A stretch of 34,351 bases of DNA from Anaerolineaceae bacterium (GCA_004294845.1 SHOH01000014.1:1-34351), one strand, 5' to 3'; shown: positions 25,822 through 34,346, counted from the first letter of the stretch. Made by a program: numbers and translations. Notes: generated by a model from the letters alone, not told the origin.

Positions 25822-25837
25822 GAGAAATCGATTACCC
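25822..25837. promoter_or_regulatory. Candidate LacI-type operator O4
   Basis: Read on the minus strand this is GGGTAATCGATTTCTC, in the same family as O1-O3. Its centre is 23 bp from that of O3, about two helical turns, so both sites could be bound on one face of the DNA. Confidence 0.58.
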
Positions 25838-25857
25838 TTATACATACGTTTTCTTTA

Positions 25858-25893
25858 ATCAAGAGGGAGTCAGAGATTGACTGACCCCTTGAT
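25858..25893 (+). promoter_or_regulatory. Leader hairpin upstream of the lipoprotein gene
   Basis: ATCAAGAGGGAGTCA (25858-25872) pairs, with small bulges, with TGACTGACCCCTTGAT (25878-25893) around a 5-nt loop. It lies in the ~125-nt leader, with no following T-run, and a strong AAGGAGG ribosome site comes 20+ nt later. An mRNA-stabilising leader is more likely than a terminator. Confidence 0.5.
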
Positions 25894-25924
25894 ATAAAAT
25901 TAAAAGTTTAATAAGGAGGTAAAT

Positions 25925-27187
25925 ATGAAAAAGATTTTAACACTCGTATTAGCATTACTGTTGTTAACGGTTGTATTCACCGGATGTAAGAAAAAAGAAG
26001 ATCCGGTTGATGATACCAAAGTAGAAGATACCGACAAGGAACCCACAAAGGAGCCTACAAAAGCACCAGAGCCTGAACCTACTAAGGAACCTGTGGAAGT
26101 GCCTGCATTAGCAGCTGATACAAGATTTAACGCTTTCGAGCAATTTGATACAGAAAGCGCAACAGGTGAGAACGGACCTTGGCTTTATAGCTTTACAGCT
26201 GATAAGGGAGAAACCTTTGAGCCATGTACAATTTTAGAAGCAACTGGTGGTTTACAGCCTTGGCATCCTTGGGGTGGTAACTGGATAGGTGTCGGTATAA
26301 ATGCTGATGTACCTAATTTGGTTGAGCTAAACACGGATATGCTGGATGGCATGAATGGAGCTCTTGGCTTTAAGGCTCCTGCAGACGGAAGATATGTGAT
26401 TACAGGTTATGTTATAAATCCCTGGGATCAGACAGCTGACTTGTTATATGCAAGACTTAACGGAACAGATTTATTCACTGTACAGCCCGGTATGGCTGCA
26501 GATCCTGCAGTTGCCTTCCCTGTAACTGAAGTAGAATTAAAAGCAGATGATGTTATTTATTTCTTCTGCCCTTCAACCTCAGCTGACGGATGGGTTAGTG
26601 CTTATGTAGACTTAAATGTATATTATGAGCCTACTTCAGTACCCGAAGTGGTATTACCTGAAGCTCCTGAACAGGCAGTTTATGATGCATTTAACGACTT
26701 TGACACCGAAAGTGCAACTGGAGAAAATGGTCCTTGGCTTTACTATGTTACTACTGATGAAGGTGCAAGCTTTACACCTTGTACAGTACTTGAGGCTATG
26801 GATGGATTAACACCTTGGCATCCCGTAGCTGGTAATTGGACCGGCGTTGGACTAAATGCTGATGTTCCTGATTTCGTTGAATTGAATGCTGACACTAAAG
26901 GCGGAAGCTATGGTGCTTTAAGCTTTAAAGCCCCTGAAGATGGAGCATATACAATCAAAGGTTTGGTTAAGAACCCTTGGGAGCAAGATGCTGAAGAACT
27001 GCATATAAGACTTAATGGTACAGACATATTTACTATTGAACCAAGCCGTGGTGAAGCGGAAGCTGCTTCCTTTGAAATCAACGGTGTTACACTCACAGCC
27101 GGTGAAGAAGTATTCTTCTATTGCCCTTCAACAACAGAAGGCGGTTGGGTAAGTGCATATGTTTCAGTAACAGTTGTAAAAGATTAA
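25925..27187 (+). CDS. Lipoprotein with two tandem Trp-rich domains, putative glycan binder
   Basis: This 420-residue protein has a lipoprotein signal ending FTGC (Cys21), a Lys/Asp patch, and a Pro-Thr-Lys-Glu linker (KEPTKEPTKAPEPEPTKEP) suited to spanning the wall. Two ~165-residue copies of one beta-rich domain follow, at ~66-235 and ~250-420. Both carry FDTESATGENGPWLY, an F.PCT.LEA....PWHP segment, a GNW.GVG.NADVP segment and a late FFCPST or FYCPST strand ending GWVSAYV. Exposed Trp and paired Cys in each copy fit a carbohydrate-binding surface protein, though I recognise no named family. It stands alone under its own operator-bearing promoter with a strong AAGGAGG site, so induced levels may be high. 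Confidence 0.8.
   Translation: MKKILTLVLALLLLTVVFTGCKKKEDPVDDTKVEDTDKEPTKEPTKAPEPEPTKEPVEVPALAADTRFNAFEQFDTESATGENGPWLYSFTADKGETFEPCTILEATGGLQPWHPWGGNWIGVGINADVPNLVELNTDMLDGMNGALGFKAPADGRYVITGYVINPWDQTADLLYARLNGTDLFTVQPGMAADPAVAFPVTEVELKADDVIYFFCPSTSADGWVSAYVDLNVYYEPTSVPEVVLPEAPEQAVYDAFNDFDTESATGENGPWLYYVTTDEGASFTPCTVLEAMDGLTPWHPVAGNWTGVGLNADVPDFVELNADTKGGSYGALSFKAPEDGAYTIKGLVKNPWEQDAEELHIRLNGTDIFTIEPSRGEAEAASFEINGVTLTAGEEVFFYCPSTTEGGWVSAYVSVTVVKD
26119..27184 (+). repeat. Tandem domain duplication within the lipoprotein gene
   Basis: Repeat unit 1 (~26119-26630) and unit 2 (~26677-27184) encode clearly homologous ~165-residue domains. Protein-level matches are continuous through the FDTESATGENGPWLY, PWHP, GNW and CPST landmarks, while codons have drifted, so the duplication is not recent. 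Confidence 0.82.
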
Positions 27188-27202
27188 TTAAAACATAAAG
27201 TA

Positions 27203-27312
27203 AACATTCATTGCTATAAGAGTGGATGTTCCATAATAAGTTATGAGGGTGTTGTAATATAGCTTCCCATACCTGCTTTACAGCAGCGAAAGAGAACTTT
27301 ATAATACCCTCA
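27203..27312 (+). other. Structured non-coding segment between two transcription units
   Basis: A first stem AACATTCA/TGGATGTT (27203-27210 with 27223-27230) lies 15 nt after the lipoprotein stop. A longer stem pairs TGAGGGTGTTGTA (27244-27256) with TATAATACCCTCA (27300-27312): 13 consecutive pairs including two G-U. Its 43-nt loop contains an inner hairpin CTGCT-TTAC-AGCAG (27273-27286). Neither strand shows a following T-run. G-U pairs favour an RNA role reading rightward. The rest of the gap, 27313-27431, is very AT-rich, and I see no clear promoter in it. Confidence 0.45.
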
Positions 27313-27431
27313 TTACTTAATAAATACAGTATTATTTAAATGAAGAAATCTATATATTAAATGAGTAAACACTATTTAATATTATAAGTAAAAACACTAT
27401 ATTTAAAGGATGTATAGAGTTGGAGGCTGCT

Positions 27432-28340
27432 ATGAGAATATTGAATTTTGGATCACTGAATATTGATTTTGTATACGATGTTAATCATTTTGTAAGAGGG
27501 GGAGAGACCCTTTCATCAATGAAACTTGAGAAATTCTGTGGTGGCAAAGGACTGAATCAATCCTTAGCATTGGCAAGAGCCGGTGCGAATGTTTATCATG
27601 CGGGCTGTGTGGGTGCGGATGGTGAAATGTTAATCGACACTCTGAAAAATGGCGGTGTGAATTGTAACTTAATTGAAACAATAAATGAGGTTTCCGGGCA
27701 TGCCATCATTCAGGTGGATAAAAACGGTGAGAACTGTATCCTTCTTTATGGTGGTGCTAACAATAGTATCACTGTAGAGCAGATTGATAAGGTCTTAGGC
27801 AATTTTGGAAAAGGTGATTATATTCTACTGCAAAACGAGATAAATAATTTGGATATTATAATCGATAGAGCTTCACAGCTTGGCTTAAAAATTGTATTAA
27901 ATCCATCTCCTATTTCTGATAACCTCAAAAAATTACCTTTGAATAAAATCTCTTACTTTTTATTAAATGAAATAGAAGGTAAAGAGTTAACCGATAAAGA
28001 AGATCCGGATGAGATACTTAAAGAACTAAGAAGCAAATATCCGGAAAGTATTATTGTGCTAACCCTAGGCAGTAAAGGTGCTATCTATGATGACGGATCA
28101 AAGCGTTGCTCTCATGGAATATATGATGTGGATGTTGTGGATACCACAGCGGCAGGAGATACCTTTACTGGATATTTTATACATGAAATAACATCAGGAA
28201 CAAAACCAGAGGATGCGCTTGAAATGGCTGCAAAAGCGGCTGCACTGGCTGTATCAAGAATGGGCGCTTCCCCGTCCATACCTATGCGTAAGGAAGTTTT
28301 AGAAGCGCAGCTTAGACTAAAGAACAATGGAAAGGGCTAG
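27432..28340 (+). CDS. Ribokinase-like PfkB sugar kinase
   Basis: This 302-residue kinase begins LNFGSLNIDFVYDV and carries the ribokinase-type sugar loop CGGKGLNQSLALARAG (GGKG at 37-40) and DTTAAGDTFTGYF (237-249, catalytic Asp243). The GGKG.NQ form is closer to RbsK than to fructokinases, but specificity within PfkB proteins is hard to read. I start at ATG 27432, with GGAGG 5 nt upstream, not the in-frame TTG at 27420. It opens the last operon, 3 nt before the GH38 gene. With RpiB downstream, a ribose or allose route is possible; with the isomerase at 32494, fructose is an alternative substrate. Confidence 0.88.
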   Translation: MRILNFGSLNIDFVYDVNHFVRGGETLSSMKLEKFCGGKGLNQSLALARAGANVYHAGCVGADGEMLIDTLKNGGVNCNLIETINEVSGHAIIQVDKNGENCILLYGGANNSITVEQIDKVLGNFGKGDYILLQNEINNLDIIIDRASQLGLKIVLNPSPISDNLKKLPLNKISYFLLNEIEGKELTDKEDPDEILKELRSKYPESIIVLTLGSKGAIYDDGSKRCSHGIYDVDVVDTTAAGDTFTGYFIHEITSGTKPEDALEMAAKAAALAVSRMGASPSIPMRKEVLEAQLRLKNNGKG

Positions 28341-28343
28341 TAA

Positions 28344-31300
28344 ATGGAAGAGTTTAGAAAGAACGAAGCGGATTTTACAAAAATTCGAGAAAAGCTAGAG
28401 CAAGGTGTATATCATACTGTAGCAGAGCTTTCCATGGAGGCTTACCGTACAAAGGAACCGGTATCCTTTAATGAAAAAAAAAGTGGTCAATATTTCATTC
28501 CCAAGGTAGGAGAAACCTGGGGTGAGTTGTTTGATTGTGCTTGGTTTCATTTTACAGGAAGGGTGCCAGGGGCTGCAGAAGGAGAAAAAACCGTACTTCT
28601 CATTGATTTTTCCGGAGAAGGATTAGTATATGATGCAGACGGTAAGATTCTACAGGGATTAACCAGTTCTACGTCTCGCAATGAATTTCCTCTTGGATTA
28701 TGGGGAAAACGTACTGTTGAGGTATCAGACAGTGCCACAGGACAAGAAGAAATAGATATTTGGGTGGATGCAGGCTGTAATGATATAGAAGGTCAGTACC
28801 GCAATGACGGTAAAGTTAAAGAAGCTGTTATCGCAACCGTAGATACTCTATGTAGAGATTTATTCTATGACTGGGTAGTATGCCAAAGTCTCTATGTGGG
28901 ATTATGTGAAAATAATGACTCTTATGGGGATGAGATATTACCAATATTAAAAGAAGCAGAAGAGATACTTGGTGAACTTACATCTGATTCGATGAAAAAG
29001 GCTAGAGAAATCTTACAAAGAATACTGTCAGTTACTAATGATAATTTTGACATGACTTATTCGTCCATAGGTCATTCACATTTGGATTTATTATTCCTAT
29101 GGCCTCAGAGGGAGACGATTCGTAAGGCTGCCAGAACCTGCTCAACCGTGCTAAAGATGATGAAGCTATATCCTGAGTACAAATTTGGTTGCAGTCAGGC
29201 TCCATTATATATATGGTTAAAGCAGTATTATCCCGAGCTGTATGATCAAATACTTGAGAGAATAAAGGAAGGTCGATGGGAAGTTCAAGGTGCCTTCTGG
29301 GTGGAGTGTGACACGAATATACCCTCCGGTGAGTCATTAGTCAGACAGCTTCTGTATGGCAAGGAATTTTTTAATAAGGAATTTGGACTTGATATGAAGG
29401 TAGGTTTTCTACCTGATGTCTTTGGATATTCGGCAGCTTTACCACAGCTTCTCTGTAAGACTGAAACACCTTATTTTATGACTCAAAAAATGTCATACAA
29501 TGATACAAATAAGTTCCCCAGAACTACATTTTTCTGGCAGGGTATGGACGGAAGTGAGGTCTTGACTCATATGCTTCCTGAGGATAGCTATAATAGTGCT
29601 GCAGTTCCTCAGATGGCAATTTACGGTCAGTATCACAATAAGGATCTGGATCGCTGTAAGGAAGCCTTGATGCTCTATGGACTTGGTGATGGAGGCGGAG
29701 GTCCCGGATATGAACATTTTGAGCGAAAAAGACGTATGAAGAATCTAAAAGGCTGTCCTCCTCACAAAGATGAATTTATAATAGACTTTTTTAATAGGAT
29801 TGAGGCTGATAAGGATAATTACCGAAAATGGGTAGGGGAATTCTATCTTGAGAGGCATCAAGGGACCTACACATCAATTGCTAAAGTTAAGCTTAATAAC
29901 AGACGAGTTGAGCAGAAGCTTCATACCTTTGAATGGCTGTCGGTTCAGGCAGAAATCAAATGTGGACTGCCTTATCCAAAGGAGTGGTTAGAGGACATTT
30001 GGAAAGAAATACTTCTCTATCAATTCCATGATTGTCTTCCAGGCTCATCAATTGCCAGAGTATATCAGGAGGTTAACGAACGATATGATAAGATAACCTT
30101 GGAACTGGATCAAGGTATTGATGACTTATTAGATATACTTTATACATCTATGTCAGACAGCTCTCTTAAAGAGCCTTTGCTTTTATGTAATCCAACCGAC
30201 TTTGACCGTAATGAGCTTATTACTATCGGAAACAAACAGCTAACAGTCTGTATACCTGCCTATGGAATTAGTGCATATGATATGGCTAAGGCGGAGACCT
30301 TCCATGAGATAGAAGGTTCATCTCTTATATTAGAGAATGATAAGATACATGTCGAGTTTACAGACAGAGGAACCATATCTGCTCTTACACATAAAGAAAC
30401 CGGATTTTCCTTGATAAAGGAAGGAAGCGAGGGTAATAGATTATGCCTTTATCCGGATGAGCTTACTCACTGGGATATTAATAAGGACTATCTGGATGCT
30501 CAGCCTGAGCTGGCTAATGCGGTAGCTTTTAATAGTTTTGTTCAAGGAGATATAAAAGGAATTCGTTTTGAATATACCATTGGTGTATCAAGGATAACCC
30601 AGATAATAACATTGCAGAAGAATTCTGCAAGATTGGATTTTGAAACAGAAGTGGATTGGAAAGAAGAGTATCAGATGCTTCGTGTTGATTTTCCGACATC
30701 CATTATAGGTGACAATGCGCAGTGCGAGATACAGTTTGGACATGTAACACGTCCAACCCATACCAATACCAGTTGGGATCAAGCTAAATTTGAGGTATGT
30801 GCCCATAAATGGGTAGATATTTCCGACGGAGGCACCGGTTTGGCTCTTCTAAATGATAGTAAATACGGCTACAGATTATGGAATAACACCTTAGATTTAT
30901 GCCTCCTCAGAAGCCAGAATATTCCGTGTGAGCATGGAGACCTAGGAATCCACAAGTTTACCTATTCTATTTATCCTCATGCTAAGGATGTAGTTAAAGG
31001 ACATGTAGTAAAGGAAGGTTTTATGCTAAATTATCCTTTAATCATAAAACCGATGACAGCTGATAAACAGATTTCAGAAGAAGGATTAACGGAGCAAAGT
31101 CCAGAGCAAATTATATGCTCACAGATAAAATCAAATTGTCCCAATATCATATTAGATACTTGGAAGAAAGCCCAATCAGGTGACGGTTATATTATAAGAT
31201 TGTATGAAGCAGGGGGACAAAGGACAAAAACCAAGATAAGCTTAGGTGAATTTGAGGCAGTAAGTCTATGCAATTTATTGGAAAAGCCCTACATGGATTG

Positions 31301-31379
31301 TAGCGGATCTTCCGTAGAGCTTGAGTTTTGCAGATTTGAAGTGCATACCCTTCTAATCCGTCCAAAACAGAAAGGATAA
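28344..31379 (+). CDS. GH38 alpha-mannosidase
   Basis: This 1011-residue cytoplasmic enzyme is of normal length for bacterial class II alpha-mannosidases. The catalytic domain shows GHSHLDLLFLWP with Zn ligands His246 and Asp248, FLPDVFGYSAALPQL with nucleophile Asp358, and QFHDCLPGSSIA with Zn ligand His562. THMLPEDSYNSAAVP and a helical middle domain follow, then beta domains to the C-terminus. The usual GHAHID.AWLWP has become GHSHLDLLFLWP, a mild departure. It would release mannose from short alpha-mannosides after import. The AAAGGG ribosome site overlaps the end of the kinase gene, and the RpiB gene starts 4 nt after its stop, so all three are co-expressed. Confidence 0.92.
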   Translation: MEEFRKNEADFTKIREKLEQGVYHTVAELSMEAYRTKEPVSFNEKKSGQYFIPKVGETWGELFDCAWFHFTGRVPGAAEGEKTVLLIDFSGEGLVYDADGKILQGLTSSTSRNEFPLGLWGKRTVEVSDSATGQEEIDIWVDAGCNDIEGQYRNDGKVKEAVIATVDTLCRDLFYDWVVCQSLYVGLCENNDSYGDEILPILKEAEEILGELTSDSMKKAREILQRILSVTNDNFDMTYSSIGHSHLDLLFLWPQRETIRKAARTCSTVLKMMKLYPEYKFGCSQAPLYIWLKQYYPELYDQILERIKEGRWEVQGAFWVECDTNIPSGESLVRQLLYGKEFFNKEFGLDMKVGFLPDVFGYSAALPQLLCKTETPYFMTQKMSYNDTNKFPRTTFFWQGMDGSEVLTHMLPEDSYNSAAVPQMAIYGQYHNKDLDRCKEALMLYGLGDGGGGPGYEHFERKRRMKNLKGCPPHKDEFIIDFFNRIEADKDNYRKWVGEFYLERHQGTYTSIAKVKLNNRRVEQKLHTFEWLSVQAEIKCGLPYPKEWLEDIWKEILLYQFHDCLPGSSIARVYQEVNERYDKITLELDQGIDDLLDILYTSMSDSSLKEPLLLCNPTDFDRNELITIGNKQLTVCIPAYGISAYDMAKAETFHEIEGSSLILENDKIHVEFTDRGTISALTHKETGFSLIKEGSEGNRLCLYPDELTHWDINKDYLDAQPELANAVAFNSFVQGDIKGIRFEYTIGVSRITQIITLQKNSARLDFETEVDWKEEYQMLRVDFPTSIIGDNAQCEIQFGHVTRPTHTNTSWDQAKFEVCAHKWVDISDGGTGLALLNDSKYGYRLWNNTLDLCLLRSQNIPCEHGDLGIHKFTYSIYPHAKDVVKGHVVKEGFMLNYPLIIKPMTADKQISEEGLTEQSPEQIICSQIKSNCPNIILDTWKKAQSGDGYIIRLYEAGGQRTKTKISLGEFEAVSLCNLLEKPYMDCSGSSVELEFCRFEVHTLLIRPKQKG

Positions 31380-31383
31380 AAAT

Positions 31384-31824
31384 ATGAATATAGCAATAGG
31401 TAATGATCATGTAGCATACGATATGAAATTAAGTATCAAGGAATATTTAGAAAACCTAGGACACACAGTAAGAGATTATGGAACTCATGATACGAATAGA
31501 ACCGATTACCCTATCTATGGTGAAGCAGTGGCGATGGCAGTTGCTGCTAAAGAGGTAGATTGCGGAATCCTAATCTGCGGAACAGGTGTAGGAATTTCAT
31601 TGGCAGCCAACAAGGTGAAGGGTATTCGTGCTGTTGTATGTAGTGAGCCCTATACAGCCAAACTATCCAAGGAACATAACAATACAAATATATTAGCATT
31701 CGGTGCCAGAGTCGTTGGTCTGGATTTAGCAAAAATGATAGTAGAACAGTGGCTTTCAGCTGAGTTTGAAGGTGAAAGACACGCAAAACGTGTAGACATG
31801 ATAATGGATATTGAAAATAAATAA
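31384..31824 (+). CDS. rpiB: RpiB/LacAB family sugar-phosphate isomerase
   Basis: This 146-residue cytoplasmic protein matches RpiB: the N-terminal IAIGNDHVAYDMK, DYGTH and the active-site block GILICGTGVGISLAANK with Cys65, the residue that acts as base in RpiB but is absent from LacA. KEHNNTNILAFGARVVG supplies the phosphate-binding part. It interconverts ribose-5-phosphate and ribulose-5-phosphate; the same fold can use allose-6-phosphate. Position between GH38 and the DUF4867/lyxose-isomerase pair suggests a dedicated copy for this pathway and not the housekeeping enzyme. The start is supported by AAAGGA. Confidence 0.85.
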   Translation: MNIAIGNDHVAYDMKLSIKEYLENLGHTVRDYGTHDTNRTDYPIYGEAVAMAVAAKEVDCGILICGTGVGISLAANKVKGIRAVVCSEPYTAKLSKEHNNTNILAFGARVVGLDLAKMIVEQWLSAEFEGERHAKRVDMIMDIENK

Positions 31825-31859
31825 TTGAGTTAAGAAACATGCGATGAAGGAGGAAGATT

Positions 31860-32507
31860 ATGAAACTAAATACTGTATTTGACAGTGCATTTAAAAGATA
31901 TGGTAGGGTTCTTAAGGGTGTTGACTTAACAGAGCTTCTGGATGCACTAAAGAAGACTCCTTGTCCTGAAGAGGTGGAATATGTGGCTTCTGTAAGCGCG
32001 CTTGAAGAAACCTCTACAGCCAAGGAAATCAGAAAGCATTATTTTGGTGGCATGCCGATAGATATTGGCTATTGCAATGGTCATAACTGGACTTTAAATG
32101 GACTCGAATATCATAAGGATTCTGAATTAAATATTGCTGCAACTGATGCAGTCCTTCTCTTAGGAGACCTCAGGGATATTAGTGATGACTTAATCTATGA
32201 TACATCTTTAGTTGAAGCCTTTCATCTGCCTGCAGGTACGGCAGTAGAGCTATATGCTACAACATTGCACTATGCTCCTTGTAGCTATGGAACCAAAGGC
32301 TTTCAGGTGGGAATCGTATTACCTGAGGGAACAAACAGCGATTTAGCTGAGAAGCCTGAGGCAGTTGGAACAAGCAAGTTGCTTTTTGCAACAAACAAAT
32401 GGCTCTTAGCTCACGAGGATGCTCATATTGAAGGAGCCTACATTGGGCTTAAGGGAGATAATATTAAGTTGCCCAAGGAAGGAGATTTCTATAATGAAAC
32501 GTTCTAG
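31860..32507 (+). CDS. DUF4867 family protein
   Basis: This 215-residue cytoplasmic protein resembles DUF4867 members (cupin-like fold suspected): FGGMPIDIGYCNGHNWTLN, EYHKDSELNIAATDAVLLLG, LPAGTAVELYATTLHYAPC. His residues in NGHNW, EYHKD and TLHYAPC could form a metal site, as in sugar isomerase cupins. AAGGAGG precedes ATG 31860. Its last 14 nt overlap the start of the lyxose isomerase gene, a strong sign of coupled expression and shared pathway. An epimerase or mutarotase role is a guess. Confidence 0.75.
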   Translation: MKLNTVFDSAFKRYGRVLKGVDLTELLDALKKTPCPEEVEYVASVSALEETSTAKEIRKHYFGGMPIDIGYCNGHNWTLNGLEYHKDSELNIAATDAVLLLGDLRDISDDLIYDTSLVEAFHLPAGTAVELYATTLHYAPCSYGTKGFQVGIVLPEGTNSDLAEKPEAVGTSKLLFATNKWLLAHEDAHIEGAYIGLKGDNIKLPKEGDFYNETF

Positions 32508-33174
32508 AGTCAATCAGATAATCAGAGAAAGCGAAGCTTTCATTAAAGAACAGGGATTTTTACTTCCGCCCTTTGCGGCTTGGACTGTAGAGGATTGGCA
32601 GGAAAAAGGTCATGAATGTGATGAGATCAGAGATAACATGCTGGGATGGGATATTACAGATTTCGGACATGGTGATTTTGATAATATAGGACTTACATTG
32701 ATAACTATTCGTAACGGTAATCAATTAAACCCCAAGTATGATAAAACCTATGCAGAGAAAATACTAATCAGCCGTGAAGGTCAGGTTACTCCCATGCATT
32801 TTCATTGGAATAAGATGGAGGATATTATAAATCGCGGTGGAGGTATTTTGATGATGCAGCTTTATAATTCAACCGAGGATGAGAGACTGGCTGATACGGA
32901 TGTTCACATTGTCAGTGACGGAGTAGCTTTAACTCTAAAGGCCGGTTCGATATTGGAACTTCAACCGGGTTCTAGTATTACCCTTACCAAGGGTATGTAC
33001 CATTCCTTCTGGGCTAAGGAAGGACATGGGTCTGTTATGGTAGGCGAGGTTAGTCAGTGTAATGATGACAACTCAGATAATCGTTTTCTGGATAACGGTG
33101 GTCGTTTCCCTAGGATTGAAGAGGATGAGGAGCCTTACCGTCTCCTATGTAATGAATACCCTGCAGCCAAATAA
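32494..33174 (+). CDS. D-lyxose/D-mannose ketol-isomerase (cupin)
   Basis: This 226-residue protein matches the D-lyxose isomerase family: FLLPPFAAWTVEDWQEKGHE, DEIRDNMLGWDITDFGHGDF, and the metal site TPMHFHWNKMEDIINRGGG with His102, His104 and Glu109, completed by His170 in GMYHSFW. Known members convert D-lyxose to D-xylulose and often D-mannose to D-fructose, using Mn2+. I chose ATG 32494, with AAGGAAGGAG upstream, over an in-frame ATG at 32419 deep inside the DUF4867 gene. Beside an alpha-mannosidase, mannose to fructose is the more appealing reaction, with a PfkB kinase then acting on fructose. This is inferred from context. Confidence 0.88.
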   Translation: MKRSRVNQIIRESEAFIKEQGFLLPPFAAWTVEDWQEKGHECDEIRDNMLGWDITDFGHGDFDNIGLTLITIRNGNQLNPKYDKTYAEKILISREGQVTPMHFHWNKMEDIINRGGGILMMQLYNSTEDERLADTDVHIVSDGVALTLKAGSILELQPGSSITLTKGMYHSFWAKEGHGSVMVGEVSQCNDDNSDNRFLDNGGRFPRIEEDEEPYRLLCNEYPAAK

Positions 33175-33224
33175 ATATATTTTTAAAATAAAGATTAAAT
33201 GTAATAGTGAGAGGTGAAGTGTCT

Positions 33225-34346
33225 ATGGAGAGCAAGCTTACAGCTAACAAGAATGAATCTAATCAGGATATATTTTTTAGGGATATATTATATCCCGATA
33301 CCATTGACAGTCATGTTCACCTGTTTCACTGCTCATTAGAGGGTGTTTGGGACCTCATTGATTTTGAGAAGAAGCTCGGTTATAAAGCATTTAATTACTT
33401 AAGCTGTGAATGTATGGATGACCTCGCTCAGAATGCACTGGGTATTTACCTTAAGCTAATAGCACCGGATAATTATGCATATGGAGGTTTACATTACCGT
33501 TACAGCTATGACTTTGCTAAGGAAGCACAGATGCTAATGGAACTTGGTTTTGACGGGATGAAGATGGTAGAGAATAAGCCTACATTAAGAAAGCATCTGA
33601 ATATGGCAACAAATGATCCCAGATATGATGAATTTTATGCATATATGGAGCAAACCAAAGCTCCTATGATTATTCATGTGGCTGATCCGGAGGAATTCTG
33701 GGATGAAAATGTGATACCCGAGTGGGCATTAAGTGCCGGGTATTACTACGGAGACGGATCCTTTGTAAGTAAGGAACAGATATATGAAGAAACCTTATCT
33801 GTACTTGAGAGGTATCCGAAGCTTAGCATAACATTTGCACATTTTTTCTTCTTGTCAGGTGACAGAGACAGGCTTAGTAAGATTTTAGACCGCTATCCAA
33901 GTGTCGGACTTGATATAGTCTCGGGAACAGAGATGTATTTTAATTTTACAAAGGATCCTCTAGGTTGGCGTGATTTCTTCTTAAAATATCAGGACCGAAT
34001 TATATTTGGGACTGATAATATGAATTTGTACGATCCTATGGATATTGATAATGCATTAATCGTAAATCGCTTCGAACATGAATTTATCCGAACAGATAAT
34101 CAAATTCCCGCATGGGATAAGACGATACAGGGAATTGGACTTCCTAATGAGGTTCAAAGAAAGATATTTAAGACGAATTTTCAAAAGCTTGCCGGTGATA
34201 AACCAAAACCTATTAGGTTGGATGCAGCAATGGATTATTTAGATGGTCGTTTGAAAGACGAAAAACTGAATTTAACAAATAGAGAAGTTTATATTATTCA
34301 AAGTGTCTATAATCTATGCAAAGAACACAAAGCAGCAAATATATAG
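33225..34346 (+). CDS. Amidohydrolase-2 family metal-dependent hydrolase
   Basis: This 373-residue TIM-barrel hydrolase has all expected ligands: IDSHVHLF (His30, His32), MIIHVAD (His151), TFAHFFF (His206) and FGTDN (Asp264). The family includes sugar lactonases, decarboxylases and amidases, so chemistry cannot be fixed; a lactone or other modified sugar from this locus is possible. I start at ATG 33225, preceded by GAGAGGTG at good spacing; GTG 33207 in frame would place the ribosome site within the gene. It is complete, ending 5 nt before the window edge. Fifty nt separate it from the isomerase gene, with no terminator seen. Confidence 0.8.
   Translation: MESKLTANKNESNQDIFFRDILYPDTIDSHVHLFHCSLEGVWDLIDFEKKLGYKAFNYLSCECMDDLAQNALGIYLKLIAPDNYAYGGLHYRYSYDFAKEAQMLMELGFDGMKMVENKPTLRKHLNMATNDPRYDEFYAYMEQTKAPMIIHVADPEEFWDENVIPEWALSAGYYYGDGSFVSKEQIYEETLSVLERYPKLSITFAHFFFLSGDRDRLSKILDRYPSVGLDIVSGTEMYFNFTKDPLGWRDFFLKYQDRIIFGTDNMNLYDPMDIDNALIVNRFEHEFIRTDNQIPAWDKTIQGIGLPNEVQRKIFKTNFQKLAGDKPKPIRLDAAMDYLDGRLKDEKLNLTNREVYIIQSVYNLCKEHKAANI

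Noticed and set aside
27244-27312. Rho-independent terminator or small inverted-repeat transposon (MITE)
   Set aside because: No T-run follows on either strand, so a terminator is unlikely. The flanks show no clean target-site duplication and the pairing uses G-U wobbles, which favours RNA over a transposon end.
31547-32023. A 158-codon minus-strand open frame across the RpiB and DUF4867 genes
   Set aside because: It runs antisense through two well-supported genes with clear family motifs, has no recognisable domain, and is explained by codon bias on the opposite strand.
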